Shown: positions 1 to 8,767 of the stretch, piece by piece
Position numbering within the stretch: position 1 is the stretch's first letter
Layout: each line of letters starts with the position of its first letter
From: CALVGQ01 sp964369385
GTDB taxonomy: Bacteria; Bacillota_I; Bacilli_A; Erysipelotrichales; Erysipelotrichaceae
Direction: 5' to 3'
Assembly (NCBI GenBank): GCA_964369385.1
Contig: CAYJEY010000004.1
Span: forward strand, 62,001 to 126,000
Length of the DNA: 64,000 bases
Notes under the pieces: model-generated
Told to the model about the DNA's origin: nothing
The model's input: only the letters and a program-made list of their open reading frames with translations
Databases searched by the model: none
Position numbers and translations under genes: made by a program

Positions 1-856
1 AAGCAAGTATTCCAAATAATAATAAATTAACTGTTTTTGGATCACTGTAATCATATACACCACTTGTCCCCGTATATAAGATATCCACAAAAGCCAATGT
101 TGCAAAATTGAATAAGTTACTACCAATGATATTCCCAATCGCAATGTTATAGTTTTTAATTTTAAATAATGCTTGAGTACTTGATAGTTCAGGTAGTGAT
201 GTTGCAACTCCTAAGAATAAAGCACCTGCTAAACCTTGTCCCAAGTTAAGTGCTTCTGATAATTCATCAGTAACATATGATATAAGGATACTCAACACAA
301 CGATTCCAATACTCACACCGATGAAACGAATCACAACTTGGCGTACAGTTAATCCATCATCTTCCACTTCTTCCTCTTCTTCACCACTATTTGCATCTTC
401 ATCAGATAAGTCACGTATCGCAATAACGTAGATGATGAGTGCTAATACTGATGTAAGTGAAATAGATAAGAAGCTTAAACTTAGTATCCCTACCATATTT
501 AATAATAGAATTCCATAAATCGTTAGTACATACAAACCTACTTTGATATGACTTGGTGCAATTCTAACTTTAAAGAATTCCGTACGTGCAAAAATTATCA
601 ATGTAGCCAAAACGCATAGATTAAATAAATTACTTCCTAAAATATTCCCAATCGCAAGTCCTGGACTATCTAGTAAAATTGCAGAGGATAAACTCGTGAA
701 CACCTCAGGTAATGATGTAACAGCCGATAAAAGCACTCCACCAATAAAAGCCCCTGATAAAGATGTCTTCTTATCTAATAAGTCTACATATTTTCCCGCT
801 TTCAGTGAGAAAAACACTACCCCGGCTGCTAAAACCAAATATTGTATATAAATCAT
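1..856 (-). CDS. Na+/Ca2+ exchanger (CaCA family), 3' part beyond window
   Basis: Integral membrane cation antiporter of the CaCA (YrbG-like) family, expected to export calcium in exchange for sodium or protons. The first 285 residues are present; the C-terminal end lies left of base 1. Both hallmark alpha repeats are visible: TSLPEVFTS followed by GNILGSNLFN in the first half, and TSLPEL followed by GNIIGSNLFN in the second. An acidic cytoplasmic loop (EEEEEVEDD) separates the halves, as is usual in this family. The ATG at 856 is preceded by a clear CGGAGGAAG ribosome site. No operon partner is visible upstream. Family assignment is firm; the exact ion pair is inferred. Confidence 0.9.
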   Translation of the reverse strand, partial: MIYIQYLVLAAGVVFFSLKAGKYVDLLDKKTSLSGAFIGGVLLSAVTSLPEVFTSLSSAILLDSPGLAIGNILGSNLFNLCVLATLIIFARTEFFKVRIAPSHIKVGLYVLTIYGILLLNMVGILSLSFLSISLTSVLALIIYVIAIRDLSDEDANSGEEEEEVEDDGLTVRQVVIRFIGVSIGIVVLSILISYVTDELSEALNLGQGLAGALFLGVATSLPELSSTQALFKIKNYNIAIGNIIGSNLFNFATLAFVDILYTGTSGVYDYSDPKTVNLLLFGILA

Positions 857-988
857 AATCTTCCTCCGATTTTACTCATTTGTAAATTAATTTTTATTTA
901 AATCACTTATAAACTTAATCATAAATTAAAACTACTGTCAATAAATATGTTGGCAATATCTAAGACTTTTAAACATCCTCCATAAAAA

Positions 989-1010
989 AAGATGAGTACT
1001 CACTCATCTT
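989..1010 (-). terminator. Rho-independent terminator of the flavoprotein gene
   Basis: A perfect 9-bp stem (AAGATGAGT / ACTCATCTT, 4-nt loop) is followed on the minus strand by seven T. The stop codon of the flavoprotein gene (1004-1006) lies inside the stem, so transcription ends immediately after translation. Confidence 0.85.
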
Positions 1011-1633
1011 ACAAAATTTGTCCATGACTTTCGTGCTTTTATCGGTTTCTCAATAGACGATTGATTAAGTACAGACATAATCCATGCCATGTTTTCACCG
1101 AGTACTTCTAGAATTTGAACACCTTCAATGTCCTCATTAATTTCTCCTGGCTCATTGCCATGTACTACTGTCCAATAATTGGAAGTAGGCATCACCATTT
1201 CAGAGTACTGAAGATACTTATTCAATTCATCGACAGCTTGAATTCCTCCACTACGACGAACGGCTGCAATACTTGCGCCGACCTTATGTCGCACAAGATT
1301 TCCATTCACTCCACAGACCATGAAAAAGCGGTCTAAGAAGCTTTTCATTGTCCCATTAATTCCAGCATAGTATACTGGACTTCCTAATAAGATTCCATCA
1401 GCTTCTTTTGCTTTTTGAATAATTTCTGATAACTCATCTTGATATACTGGGCAAGTTTCATTTTTAAGCTTACCACAAGCACCACAACCAATACATCCTT
1501 GAAACTTTTTTGATCCAATTTGAACAATTTCCATTTCAATTCCTTTTTGAGCTAGTTTCTTTCCAACAATACTCAATGCTTGATACGTATTTCCTTTTAT
1601 TTTAGGGCTTCCATTAAATGCAATTACTTTCAA
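1004..1633 (-). CDS. Flavodoxin-fold NADPH-dependent FMN reductase / iron-sulfur flavoprotein
   Basis: Cytosolic flavodoxin-fold oxidoreductase that binds FMN through the N-terminal loop FNGSPKIKGNT. The motif CIGCGACGK with a further Cys in CPVYQDE resembles the iron-sulfur flavoprotein subgroup, and GSPVYYAGINGTMKSFLDR is the second flavin-contacting segment. Electron donor and substrate cannot be read from sequence. Start: the frame is open to an ATG at 1678, but that overlaps the pilin gene. A TTG at 1633 has TGAGG nine bases upstream and gives the family-typical start MKVIAFNGSP; an ATG at 1648 is the alternative. It is followed by its own terminator. Probably co-transcribed with the pilin gene upstream, with no obvious functional link. 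Confidence 0.85.
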   Translation of the reverse strand: MKVIAFNGSPKIKGNTYQALSIVGKKLAQKGIEMEIVQIGSKKFQGCIGCGACGKLKNETCPVYQDELSEIIQKAKEADGILLGSPVYYAGINGTMKSFLDRFFMVCGVNGNLVRHKVGASIAAVRRSGGIQAVDELNKYLQYSEMVMPTSNYWTVVHGNEPGEINEDIEGVQILEVLGENMAWIMSVLNQSSIEKPIKARKSWTNFVR

Positions 1634-1658
1634 TTTATTATTCCTCATCATTTCTTTT

Positions 1659-2270
1659 TTAAGGCGTTGGTGTAACATTTAGTCCTAGTTCAATCCAGCG
1701 ATTTGGATCAGCAGTAACCACAGCACCTTTAGATAATGCAATCTCTCCAGTAGATGTATTTACATGAAAAGAAAGATTTCCAGCGTTTCCAAGAGTTGAC
1801 TCTGCATCTTGGTATGGCGTTTGCCACCATTGTGAATTATCAATGTGTGTTGCAGTAGTACCATCAAGTATCATAAATACATTATCAGCAAAAGCTTTTA
1901 AATCATTAATATCACCTGAAGTACCAAGTACGTTTTTATCAGGGTCGCTGTCATTAAATACAGATGTACGCCATCCATCATTATGTCGAATTATAATTGA
2001 ACCCTTAGTAGTAGTGCCTGACTCATCCCCGGTAATCCATAACACCTCAACAAACTGTCCCGGTGGTAAATCACTACTTGGATCAGCAACGGCAACAATC
2101 ACTGCATCTACAAGATTTGAAGCCATTTGTAAATCATTTGATTCACGAGTACGCTCCACATATTGCAAGTATTGTGGTGCAAGCACAGTTGCTAGTACAG
2201 CTATTATCGCTACTACAATTATTAATTCAACAAGTGTGAATCCTTGGTTTTTTAAATTTATTTTTTTCAC
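1659..2270 (-). CDS. Type IV prepilin-like protein (solitary)
   Basis: The protein begins with a short basic leader and the prepilin cleavage/methylation site QGFTLVELIIVV, with Glu at mature position 5, followed by a single hydrophobic helix (to about residue 31) and a roughly 170-residue C-terminal domain rich in D, T and S. This is the type III signal of type IV pilins and type II secretion pseudopilins, processed by a prepilin peptidase at the membrane. No ATPase, inner-membrane platform protein or peptidase gene is nearby, so assembly machinery must be elsewhere or the protein is an orphan. A GGAGGAATTATTGTG stretch precedes the ATG. Good N-terminal evidence; the C-terminal domain is not recognised. 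Confidence 0.85.
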   Translation of the reverse strand: MKKINLKNQGFTLVELIIVVAIIAVLATVLAPQYLQYVERTRESNDLQMASNLVDAVIVAVADPSSDLPPGQFVEVLWITGDESGTTTKGSIIIRHNDGWRTSVFNDSDPDKNVLGTSGDINDLKAFADNVFMILDGTTATHIDNSQWWQTPYQDAESTLGNAGNLSFHVNTSTGEIALSKGAVVTADPNRWIELGLNVTPTP

Positions 2271-2367
2271 AATAATTCCTCCATTTTTTTCATTATATCA
2301 TATCTTTTAAATTTTACATGATTTGGAAACATAATATCAACAATTTAATAAATTTAAGTTATTTTCT

Positions 2368-2398
2368 TATTGATATACTTAATGTATGCATATCAATA
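2368..2398. promoter_or_regulatory. Inverted repeat upstream of the pilin gene
   Basis: A perfect 9-bp inverted repeat (TATTGATAT / ATATCAATA, 13-nt spacer) lies about 100-130 bp upstream of the prepilin start. The site has no T tract and is AT-rich, so an operator is more likely than a terminator. The regulator is unknown. Confidence 0.4.
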
Positions 2399-2434
2399 TA
2401 TTTTAGAATCTATTTATTTCATACTTGTATCTAT

Positions 2435-2485
2435 AGTAAAATCCCACTGATGTAGATTTTTGAAACTTCCTACATTAGTGGGATT
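2435..2485 (-). terminator. Terminator of the znu-type operon
   Basis: A 16-bp stem with one G-U pair (AATCCCACTAATGTAG / CTACATCAGTGGGATT on the minus strand) with a 14-nt loop, followed by TTTTACT. It lies just downstream of the permease stop codon and ends the three-gene transporter operon. Confidence 0.85.
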
Positions 2486-2506
2486 ATTGATATTTATTCT
2501 TATTAA

Positions 2507-3346
2507 CTACGCTTTTTTGCGTTGCAATAAACAACAGAACGCAAAGCATAAAATATTGATTGTAACTATAGTACTCCCTACTGGAGTTCCATACACTATT
2601 GACAACACAATTCCCACTAGAGCGCAAATAACAGAAATGATAACAGAACTGATAATCACTGTTTTAAAATTATAAAACATTCGCATTGCACTAAGTGCAG
2701 GAAATACTACAAGAGCACTCACAAGTAATGAACCGACAAGATTCATTGCCACTACAATCACCGCAGAGATCAAAATTGCGATAAGTAGATTATAGGATTG
2801 CACAGGAACGCCACTTGCTTGAGCAAAAGTTTCATCAAAAGTTACTGCAAAAATTTTATGATAAAAATACAAGAATATTCCTACTACAAGTATCGAGAGT
2901 ACAATTGACGTCGCAACATCAAAAGATGTGAGTGTTAAAATTGAAGTTGCCCCAAATAAAGTTGTACAAACATCTCCTGCAATATTGGTAGAAACTGAAA
3001 ACACATTCAACAAAAGATAACCTACTGCAAGTGAGCCGACAGACATCATAGCAATTGCTGCATCACCATTGATTTTTGCATTGTTTCCAAGCCGCAATAA
3101 AAAAATCGCAGATAATGCTGTAATTGGAAACACCAGTAGATCTTGATTGCTCAAATCTAATATCGAGGCAATCGCAATTGCTCCAAACGCAATATGTGAT
3201 AATCCGTCTCCTATGTAAGAGAATCGTTTTAATACAAGCGTTGCCCCAAGTAGTGATGAACAGAGTGCTACAAGCACTCCCACCACAAGTGCATTTATCA
3301 CAAAAGGATATGAGAGGTACTCAATGAGTGTATCTATGAAATTCAC
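2507..3346 (-). CDS. znuB: Metal (zinc-type) ABC transporter permease
   Basis: Membrane component of an ABC-3 family metal importer (ZnuB/AdcB/MntB type), 279 residues and about eight hydrophobic segments, the usual size. The stretches GDGLSHIAFGAIAIA and GSLLVSALVVFPALSA match the conserved loops of this family. The start is a GTG at 3346 with AGGAGGGG seven bases upstream, immediately after the stop of the ATPase gene, so the two are translationally coupled. Together with the ATPase and the His-rich lipoprotein upstream it forms a complete importer. Zinc is preferred as substrate because of the partner's His-rich loop; manganese cannot be excluded. Confidence 0.9.
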   Translation of the reverse strand: MNFIDTLIEYLSYPFVINALVVGVLVALCSSLLGATLVLKRFSYIGDGLSHIAFGAIAIASILDLSNQDLLVFPITALSAIFLLRLGNNAKINGDAAIAMMSVGSLAVGYLLLNVFSVSTNIAGDVCTTLFGATSILTLTSFDVATSIVLSILVVGIFLYFYHKIFAVTFDETFAQASGVPVQSYNLLIAILISAVIVVAMNLVGSLLVSALVVFPALSAMRMFYNFKTVIISSVIISVICALVGIVLSIVYGTPVGSTIVTINILCFAFCCLLQRKKA

Positions 3347-4015
3347 TTACTTCCCCTCCTGATATTCTTCTTTGGCCACTAAACGAACTCGTTCTTTAGA
3401 AAGTTCAAGGATAAAATTAGCATCTGCTACTGATTCATTTAAGTTATGCGTAATCATCACGATGGTAGTTCCCGATTGATTGAGTTTTTTTATCATTCTA
3501 TAAAACTCTTGGGTAGACAATAAATCTAAACCAGCAGTTGGTTCATCTAACACCAAGATTTGATTAGTAGCACATAGAGCTCTAGCGAGTAACACACGCT
3601 GTTGTTGTCCACCTGAAAGATGAGCATAACTCTTTTTTGCCAAATGTGATATCCCAAGCATATTTAGAGCTTCATGCACTTTTTGTTTCTGCAAACGTGT
3701 ATAAAAACAACGAAATTTTAATTGGTTAATACATCCAGATTGGACAACTTCCCACACTGATGCAGGAAAATCTTTTTGAATCTGTGTTTGTTGAGGCATA
3801 TATCCAATCACTGTCTTATCTAATTCTTCTCCAAAAACTATTTTACCTGAAAGTGGAGGGATTAATCCTAAAATTGTTTTTATTAAAGTACTTTTACCTA
3901 CACCATTCTCACCTACAACACATGTATAACTACCACTGGGAAGTGTTAGGTTGATCCCATCTAATACTGTTGTCTGATGATAGCCAATAGTTAAGTTTTG
4001 ACACTTAATTTCCAT
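3347..4015 (-). CDS. znuC: Metal (zinc-type) ABC transporter ATPase
   Basis: Cytoplasmic ATP-binding subunit that energises the metal importer. Walker A GENGVGKST is near residue 36, the ABC signature LSGGQQQRVLLARAL near 133, Walker B ILVLDEPTAGLD directly after it, and the switch His in MITHNL near 190. At 222 residues it has the short, single-domain form typical of ZnuC/AdcC/MntB-type ATPases. It starts 8 bp after the lipoprotein gene and abuts the permease gene. All nucleotide-binding motifs are intact. Confidence 0.93.
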   Translation of the reverse strand: MEIKCQNLTIGYHQTTVLDGINLTLPSGSYTCVVGENGVGKSTLIKTILGLIPPLSGKIVFGEELDKTVIGYMPQQTQIQKDFPASVWEVVQSGCINQLKFRCFYTRLQKQKVHEALNMLGISHLAKKSYAHLSGGQQQRVLLARALCATNQILVLDEPTAGLDLLSTQEFYRMIKKLNQSGTTIVMITHNLNESVADANFILELSKERVRLVAKEEYQEGK

Positions 4016-4023
4016 TTCTTCAC

Positions 4024-5070
4024 CTACTCTTCCAGTGCTTTTTTAAGTTGCACTAAATTATTCTCCATTATTTCATAATAAGTAATACCATCATTTATTT
4101 GTACCTGGTTAACTGATTGAATGGAATTTAACTCTAATACTTCCACATCTTCCTGATTGCTGTTTGCTATAACTGTATTTGCCAACTCGATAAGTCCATT
4201 ATCCATCACAAACACAACATTGACTTCTAGCTCGCTAATCTTGTCACTTATAAATGCAATAGTTTCAAAACTTGCCTCCGTGTCTGTTGAACATCCCTGG
4301 AATGCTGCATAGTAATCAATATCATAGTCATCCATTAGATATAAGAATGGGAATCGGTCGGCAAAGATAAGTGTATCACGATCTGCATGTTCAATCGCCT
4401 CATGGAATGAAGCATCAAGTTCCTCGAGTAATGCATTATAGCTATCAGCATTCTCTTGGTAATGTGTTGCATATTCAGGATCAAGATTTCCCATTTTAAT
4501 CGCAATTTCATCTACTATGATTTGTGCATTTGATAAAGATAACCACACATGCTCATCTATGCGCCCTACTGACTCTTCATGGTCGTGTGACTCTTCATGT
4601 TCATGGTCATGTGACTCCTCATGTTCATGGTCATGTGACTCCTCATGTTCATGGTCGTGTGAACTTGCTTGCATCCCCTCTATATGAACTTCATTTTGTA
4701 TTAAATCATCTAAAACTTTAATTACATCAATTGTATTGAGGTTTTCATTTCCTGACTGTTGAAGTAATTCATCAACCCAATCATGTGAGGGACCACCATT
4801 ATAGATAAACAAATCCGCATTACTGATTATCGTAATATCTTCAACACTTGGTTCATAACTATGTAAATCAACCCCCGTATCCATCAACAGGACAATATCA
4901 AATATTTCACTTCGCTCTTGTAGCACTTGCATAAGCCAATCATATTCATGGAATGACGTAGTCACAATACTTAACGTTTGATTTTCATCCGCTTCTTGAT
5001 TTTGATTGTTATTACTTGAGCATCCACTCATCATTAAACAAATTGTAATTAGAATTATCCATTTTTTCAT
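4024..5070 (-). CDS. znuA: Zinc-type ABC transporter substrate-binding lipoprotein
   Basis: Extracellular metal receptor (cluster A-I, ZnuA/AdcA type). The N-terminus is a lipoprotein signal with lipobox MSGC. The middle holds a His/Asp/Glu-rich loop (about residues 133-163) made of repeats of HDHEHEES, then GRIDEHVWLS, in which His is a metal ligand, and FADRFPFLYLMDDY, matching the second conserved half. At 348 residues it lacks the extra ZinT-like domain of streptococcal AdcA. The first His ligand (EYDW or LHSYEP region) and the late EL motif are visible. Start ATG has GGAGGG upstream. The His-rich loop argues for zinc. It is the first gene of a three-gene operon. Confidence 0.92.
   Translation of the reverse strand: MKKWIILITICLMMSGCSSNNNQNQEADENQTLSIVTTSFHEYDWLMQVLQERSEIFDIVLLMDTGVDLHSYEPSVEDITIISNADLFIYNGGPSHDWVDELLQQSGNENLNTIDVIKVLDDLIQNEVHIEGMQASSHDHEHEESHDHEHEESHDHEHEESHDHEESVGRIDEHVWLSLSNAQIIVDEIAIKMGNLDPEYATHYQENADSYNALLEELDASFHEAIEHADRDTLIFADRFPFLYLMDDYDIDYYAAFQGCSTDTEASFETIAFISDKISELEVNVVFVMDNGLIELANTVIANSNQEDVEVLELNSIQSVNQVQINDGITYYEIMENNLVQLKKALEE
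4572..4660 (-). repeat. 24-bp tandem repeat encoding the His-rich loop
   Basis: About 3.5 nearly identical 24-bp units (core CATGTTCATGGTCATGTGAC on the plus strand) inside the substrate-binding protein gene, each encoding eight residues of the HDHEHEES type. The near identity at DNA level suggests recent slippage expansion, so copy number may vary between strains. Confidence 0.85.
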
Positions 5071-5180
5071 TATTTATACCCTCCATGGTATTCACCTAAT
5101 ATCGTTGACTCTTTTTACAATTACATACTTCTATTTATAATTTTATCATAATACATAGATATTATAAAAGAATCACTTTT

Positions 5181-5196
5181 GTTAGCTAAAACTAAC
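5181..5196. promoter_or_regulatory. Candidate metalloregulator operator
   Basis: The inverted repeat GTTAGCTAAAACTAAC lies about 110 bp upstream of the transporter operon. Its TTAG/CTAA half-sites resemble DtxR/MntR-type boxes more than a classical Zur or AdcR box. Location and symmetry support an operator; the cognate regulator is inferred only. Confidence 0.35.
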
Positions 5197-5248
5197 TTTA
5201 TTAGATTAACATTATTCATCTTCCTTGTAAAGGATTACTTTTATTCAT

Positions 5249-5292
5249 AAAAAAATCCATCACAGCTTTACTTGTTAACTAAATGGATTTTT
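5249..5292 (-). terminator. Terminator of the yhf-type operon
   Basis: A 10-bp stem (AAAAATCCAT / ATGGATTTTT) around a 22-nt loop, with a seven-T tract on the minus strand, 14 bp after the last gene of the operon. Confidence 0.8.
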
Positions 5293-5305
5293 ATAAATTC
5301 AAATT

Positions 5306-6520
5306 TTATATCTTATTGAGTTTGTGAATAAATGATTTTCCGTTTTCTGGTTGCATCGCTCCAAAGTAATCACAGACTGTAACACCAACATCTGATAAAC
5401 TTGCTCTTTTTCCTATACTAACATTACATAGTCCTTCTTTGTATATTAGTATTGGAACACACTCCCGTGTATGGTTGTTATGCTGAATTAATGGATCATT
5501 ACCATGATCTGCCATCACAATCAATACATCATCACCATGAATTTGTTCCAATAGCACTGCAAGCTTTTTATCTGCAACCTCTAAAACGTCTTTATACATC
5601 TTAGTACTTTGGCTATGTCCTGCTAAATCAGTTTGCTGAACATTGACACAAATAAATCCTTTTTCTGTTTTAGCTAATACCTCTATTGTTTTATCGAGAA
5701 TTTTTTCTGTGTCTACTCCAGGAATGTTCACACCACTTTTATTAATCACAATATCTGCGACTTTACCTAATAGAGTTGTGGAAATACCACTTTTTTCTAA
5801 AAGATAAGGAATTTGTACATATTCATTTACACCATATCCTAGATGCACACACTCATAGCCTTCTAGATATGCTTTTGTCTTTGCTGAATTGAGGCCAATA
5901 TATTTGCCTCCTTTAACTTCAATTGATTCTTGAAGTGTATATTTATTTGTTTGTGTACCTCCAAAGGCAATAACTCGATTTACTTGAACTACTTCACGCA
6001 CAACTTTTGCAATATCTAATCCATTTTGAAAGTTAAGTTCCTGTACAGGAATTGTGACATTATAAACCATACCTAGGTCTGCTTCAATGTTATCACCAAC
6101 ATATACTTGTTGATTTACTTTTAATACACTTAATCCTTCTTTATCTACAAACTCTACTTCAAATCCTTTTTTTATTAAGTGTTCTTGCACACTTTTTATA
6201 CATGTTTGAAACGGCTGAGAAAAGGAAATTTTAGGTAATGTGCCCATAATTTCTTGATGTCCCATAAATGTATCAGCACCATTATGCATTAATTCACATT
6301 TACCGAAATTCGCATGAGTTGAATAATTCATACACTTACTTTCAAATTCTGCAGCATTCATTAATCCCAATTTTTCAAGAGTGGGTAGCTTCAAGTTTGG
6401 AAAGTCATGTAAAATACTTTTTAGTGTATTTGCAGTAAGATCCTTAGGTCTTACTTGCTCGACATCATCCATTGCACCAATACCAAACCCATCTAGAATA
6501 ACAACGACGAATCGACTCAT
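5306..6520 (-). CDS. yhfW: YhfW-like phosphopentomutase family protein
   Basis: Alkaline-phosphatase-superfamily metalloenzyme close to phosphopentomutase (DeoB). The N-terminal metal site VVVILDGFGIG, the HNGADTFMGHQEIMGT segment carrying the phosphorylated Thr region, and C-terminal DLAGHSQ and MADHGNDPLIQHNNHTRE are all present, so both metal centres look intact. At 404 residues it has the size of DeoB and of E. coli YhfW. Its place as last gene of an operon with YhfX, YhfS, Php, T, U, Y and Z homologues points to YhfW rather than nucleoside salvage DeoB. The start overlaps the YhfX stop by 4 bp (ATGA). The true substrate is unknown; a phosphosugar or sugar-phosphate-linked compound is likely. 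Confidence 0.85.
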   Translation of the reverse strand: MSRFVVVILDGFGIGAMDDVEQVRPKDLTANTLKSILHDFPNLKLPTLEKLGLMNAAEFESKCMNYSTHANFGKCELMHNGADTFMGHQEIMGTLPKISFSQPFQTCIKSVQEHLIKKGFEVEFVDKEGLSVLKVNQQVYVGDNIEADLGMVYNVTIPVQELNFQNGLDIAKVVREVVQVNRVIAFGGTQTNKYTLQESIEVKGGKYIGLNSAKTKAYLEGYECVHLGYGVNEYVQIPYLLEKSGISTTLLGKVADIVINKSGVNIPGVDTEKILDKTIEVLAKTEKGFICVNVQQTDLAGHSQSTKMYKDVLEVADKKLAVLLEQIHGDDVLIVMADHGNDPLIQHNNHTRECVPILIYKEGLCNVSIGKRASLSDVGVTVCDYFGAMQPENGKSFIHKLNKI

Positions 6521-7665
6521 AGAAGCCCTCCCAAGCTGTTATATCTTCCAATTATATTAGGATTATCATTCTGAATGCCTTCAATTAAAATCACATCGCT
6601 TCTTGTCACAAAGATTTGAAATCGAAAAGCCATAATGACAAGTGTAGATATAGGAACTTCACATCGCAAGCCAAAATGATAGTCTATACTTTCATTGCAG
6701 GGTGCAATGACCTCTACTACTTTAGAGTTTTCGTTTGACATATAGACAAGCGCGTTTTTTATATGAGAGCGCCGATAATACCCACCTCCAAAACAGTAGC
6801 TCGTCCCCTTAAACTGATGAGATATCTCGCTTACATAAGCAATGCATTGACGCTCAATTAAATTAAGTTTTGCATGTGCTGGTGTTGTACCTGTCAAACC
6901 ATGACCAGGTTCTCCACAATTCCCACCAGCTTTCTTCATATCTGCTAACATGCAACTACAACTCGATGAAGGAGTATTAACTAGCTCAATATGACACCCT
7001 AAATCTTCAAGTATATTTTTTGCTTGCAGAATTGTCTCCATGTTTGCAGTTGCTTCAATTTTTACTCCATTAAATAAGAAGCAAGGAAAACTTGTTACAC
7101 CAGAAATCTTAACGTTATCTAATAGTTGAATATGTTTCGAAAAATTCTCAAGTACAGAAAGTTCTATTCCACTCTCTTGCATATTGTAGAGTTGATCACC
7201 TTGACCATTAACTTTTACAACAAGTTTCTGCACAATTCCTAATTCTTTTGCAATACTATTAATCTCTTCAGCTTTTTCATAACTATACACTGTGATGTAA
7301 TCAACACCGTATGCCATAATCTTCATTAGCAATTTCTTAGGAATCTGAACTAAATGCCCTACATGTGCAAGGTGTATATTATGTTCCATCATAAGCAGTG
7401 CTTCTTTGTAATCAACTGCTACGACACCATCATATCCCATATCTACTAGTTTCTTTGCAAGTAGTGGATTTCTTCCTATTTGTTTTAGCATAACAAACAT
7501 TTTAATTTCATATTTCTTTGCTTCATTTAGCATCATCTCAGCATTATTAAGCAATTGGTCAACATCAATGACATATGAATCAGGAGTAATTTCACCATTT
7601 TGATGTAGTTGATATATTGTTTGTATTAAGTCAGGATTTTGTTCCATTAGCTTATTTAGAAACAT
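6517..7665 (-). CDS. yhfX: YhfX-like PLP enzyme (alanine racemase fold)
   Basis: Fold-type III PLP enzyme with the alanine racemase N-terminal barrel. Lys61 in MFVMLKQIGRNP sits where alanine racemases hold the PLP lysine, and the N-terminal YVIDVDQLLNNA matches the barrel entry. The later GGNCGEPGHGLTGTTPAHA and GTSYCFGGGYYRR are characteristic of the YhfX group. 382 residues, as in E. coli YhfX. It overlaps YhfS by 14 bp and YhfW by 4 bp, showing tight translational coupling. Amino acid racemisation or epimerisation is the family expectation; the substrate is not known. Confidence 0.85.
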   Translation of the reverse strand: MFLNKLMEQNPDLIQTIYQLHQNGEITPDSYVIDVDQLLNNAEMMLNEAKKYEIKMFVMLKQIGRNPLLAKKLVDMGYDGVVAVDYKEALLMMEHNIHLAHVGHLVQIPKKLLMKIMAYGVDYITVYSYEKAEEINSIAKELGIVQKLVVKVNGQGDQLYNMQESGIELSVLENFSKHIQLLDNVKISGVTSFPCFLFNGVKIEATANMETILQAKNILEDLGCHIELVNTPSSSCSCMLADMKKAGGNCGEPGHGLTGTTPAHAKLNLIERQCIAYVSEISHQFKGTSYCFGGGYYRRSHIKNALVYMSNENSKVVEVIAPCNESIDYHFGLRCEVPISTLVIMAFRFQIFVTRSDVILIEGIQNDNPNIIGRYNSLGGLL

Positions 7666-8758
7666 TATCTACACCCTCAATTGCCTCTTTTAAAATGCGA
7701 ATCACTGTATCATCTCCAGCTCTCATAGGATTAACTCTTATCATCCTATCTGAAAGACTTGCATCCGCATCTATAAACGTACCTGACACACGATAGAATA
7801 ATGGTGCAATTTCATATTTAGATTCTGCTCCAATTGGGTATTGTGCCCCTCCTAATTCTACTGCTTTTTTTAAAACTGCTTTTGCAATTGGCTGACAAAG
7901 TTCTACAAGTAATACTTTAGATTGAGCATTTGCAATGAACGCTTTTTTCACACCCTTTACTTCTTTGTTATTTAAGCGAACTTTCACTCTTTCTAACACT
8001 TCTGCTTGAACTGCTAATAAAACTGGTGCAGTAGAAAGACCTCTTAATACTTCTAACGCTTCAAATCCTTGGACTTGTGATCCACCTGAATACATTTTTG
8101 AGGTAACGTCATCAATGTATTTTGACTTCCCGACAATACATCCTACTCCCTCAGGTCCTTGTAATTTAAATGTAGAGAAACAAGATAAATCAGCGCCACA
8201 TTGAATCCCTATTTTTTTAACTTTAAGTGCAGCATAATTATCATCAGTTATTATAGGAATGTCGACTATTGACTTAATAGCTTGAATCACATCACTTATA
8301 TCATAACTATCCAACAAAGTCTGTCGTGTGTATTGAATTAGAACTGCCTTAATTTGTGTATTATCTCTTAATACTTTTTTTACATGTTTAAGATTATTAA
8401 AATTAGCGCAAATTGTCTGAATTCCTAACATATTTATGCTATTTTGAGTTGTCTTATAAATTGGTGCTTCATGTACTAGTATCACTTCTCCACATGAAAC
8501 AACACTATGTAAAGCATCACGAATTGCTGCAGTTCCAGCACCTCTTACTAATACTGCGCCTGCTGCGTCAAAACTTTTACTTATTACTTGTTCAACGCGT
8601 TTTGTAACAAGTGGCTTATTTATTCCAAGACTTACCCCTAAGTCCCCTCGAGTCAATATTTCAATTCCATTGAAGTGCTTAGTGATTTCATCGACAATTT
8701 TGAACTGTAACTGGACAGCCTCATTTACTGTCATACTCTTAAGTGGATAAGTTTCCAT
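7652..8758 (-). CDS. yhfS: YhfS-like PLP-dependent aminotransferase-fold enzyme
   Basis: Fold-type I PLP protein, 368 residues. RGAGTAAIRDAL (about 72-83) is the cofactor phosphate loop, DDNYAALK (172-179) carries the Asp that contacts the pyridine ring, and Lys198 in CFSTFKLQGPEGVGC is the Schiff-base lysine. E. coli YhfS has the same class and length and sits in the same operon. It may run a transamination, desulfuration or lyase reaction on a phosphorylated or sugar-linked amino compound; none of these can be chosen from sequence. GAGGAGGAATT precedes the ATG; the gap to the upstream amidase gene is 9 bp. Confidence 0.83.
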   Translation of the reverse strand: METYPLKSMTVNEAVQLQFKIVDEITKHFNGIEILTRGDLGVSLGINKPLVTKRVEQVISKSFDAAGAVLVRGAGTAAIRDALHSVVSCGEVILVHEAPIYKTTQNSINMLGIQTICANFNNLKHVKKVLRDNTQIKAVLIQYTRQTLLDSYDISDVIQAIKSIVDIPIITDDNYAALKVKKIGIQCGADLSCFSTFKLQGPEGVGCIVGKSKYIDDVTSKMYSGGSQVQGFEALEVLRGLSTAPVLLAVQAEVLERVKVRLNNKEVKGVKKAFIANAQSKVLLVELCQPIAKAVLKKAVELGGAQYPIGAESKYEIAPLFYRVSGTFIDADASLSDRMIRVNPMRAGDDTVIRILKEAIEGVDNVSK

Positions 8759-8767
8759 AATTCCTCC

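Noticed and set aside
1843..2310. 155-codon plus-strand ORF
   Set aside because: Antisense to the prepilin gene, whose signal sequence is unmistakable; no ribosome site and no recognised homology.
4524..4721. Plus-strand ORF of His/Val repeats
   Set aside because: It is the antisense shadow of the His-rich loop of the zinc-binding protein gene.
5306..6520. Housekeeping DeoB in a nucleoside salvage operon
   Set aside because: No deoC, pnp or cdd genes nearby; the neighbours are yhf genes, so the YhfW assignment is preferred.
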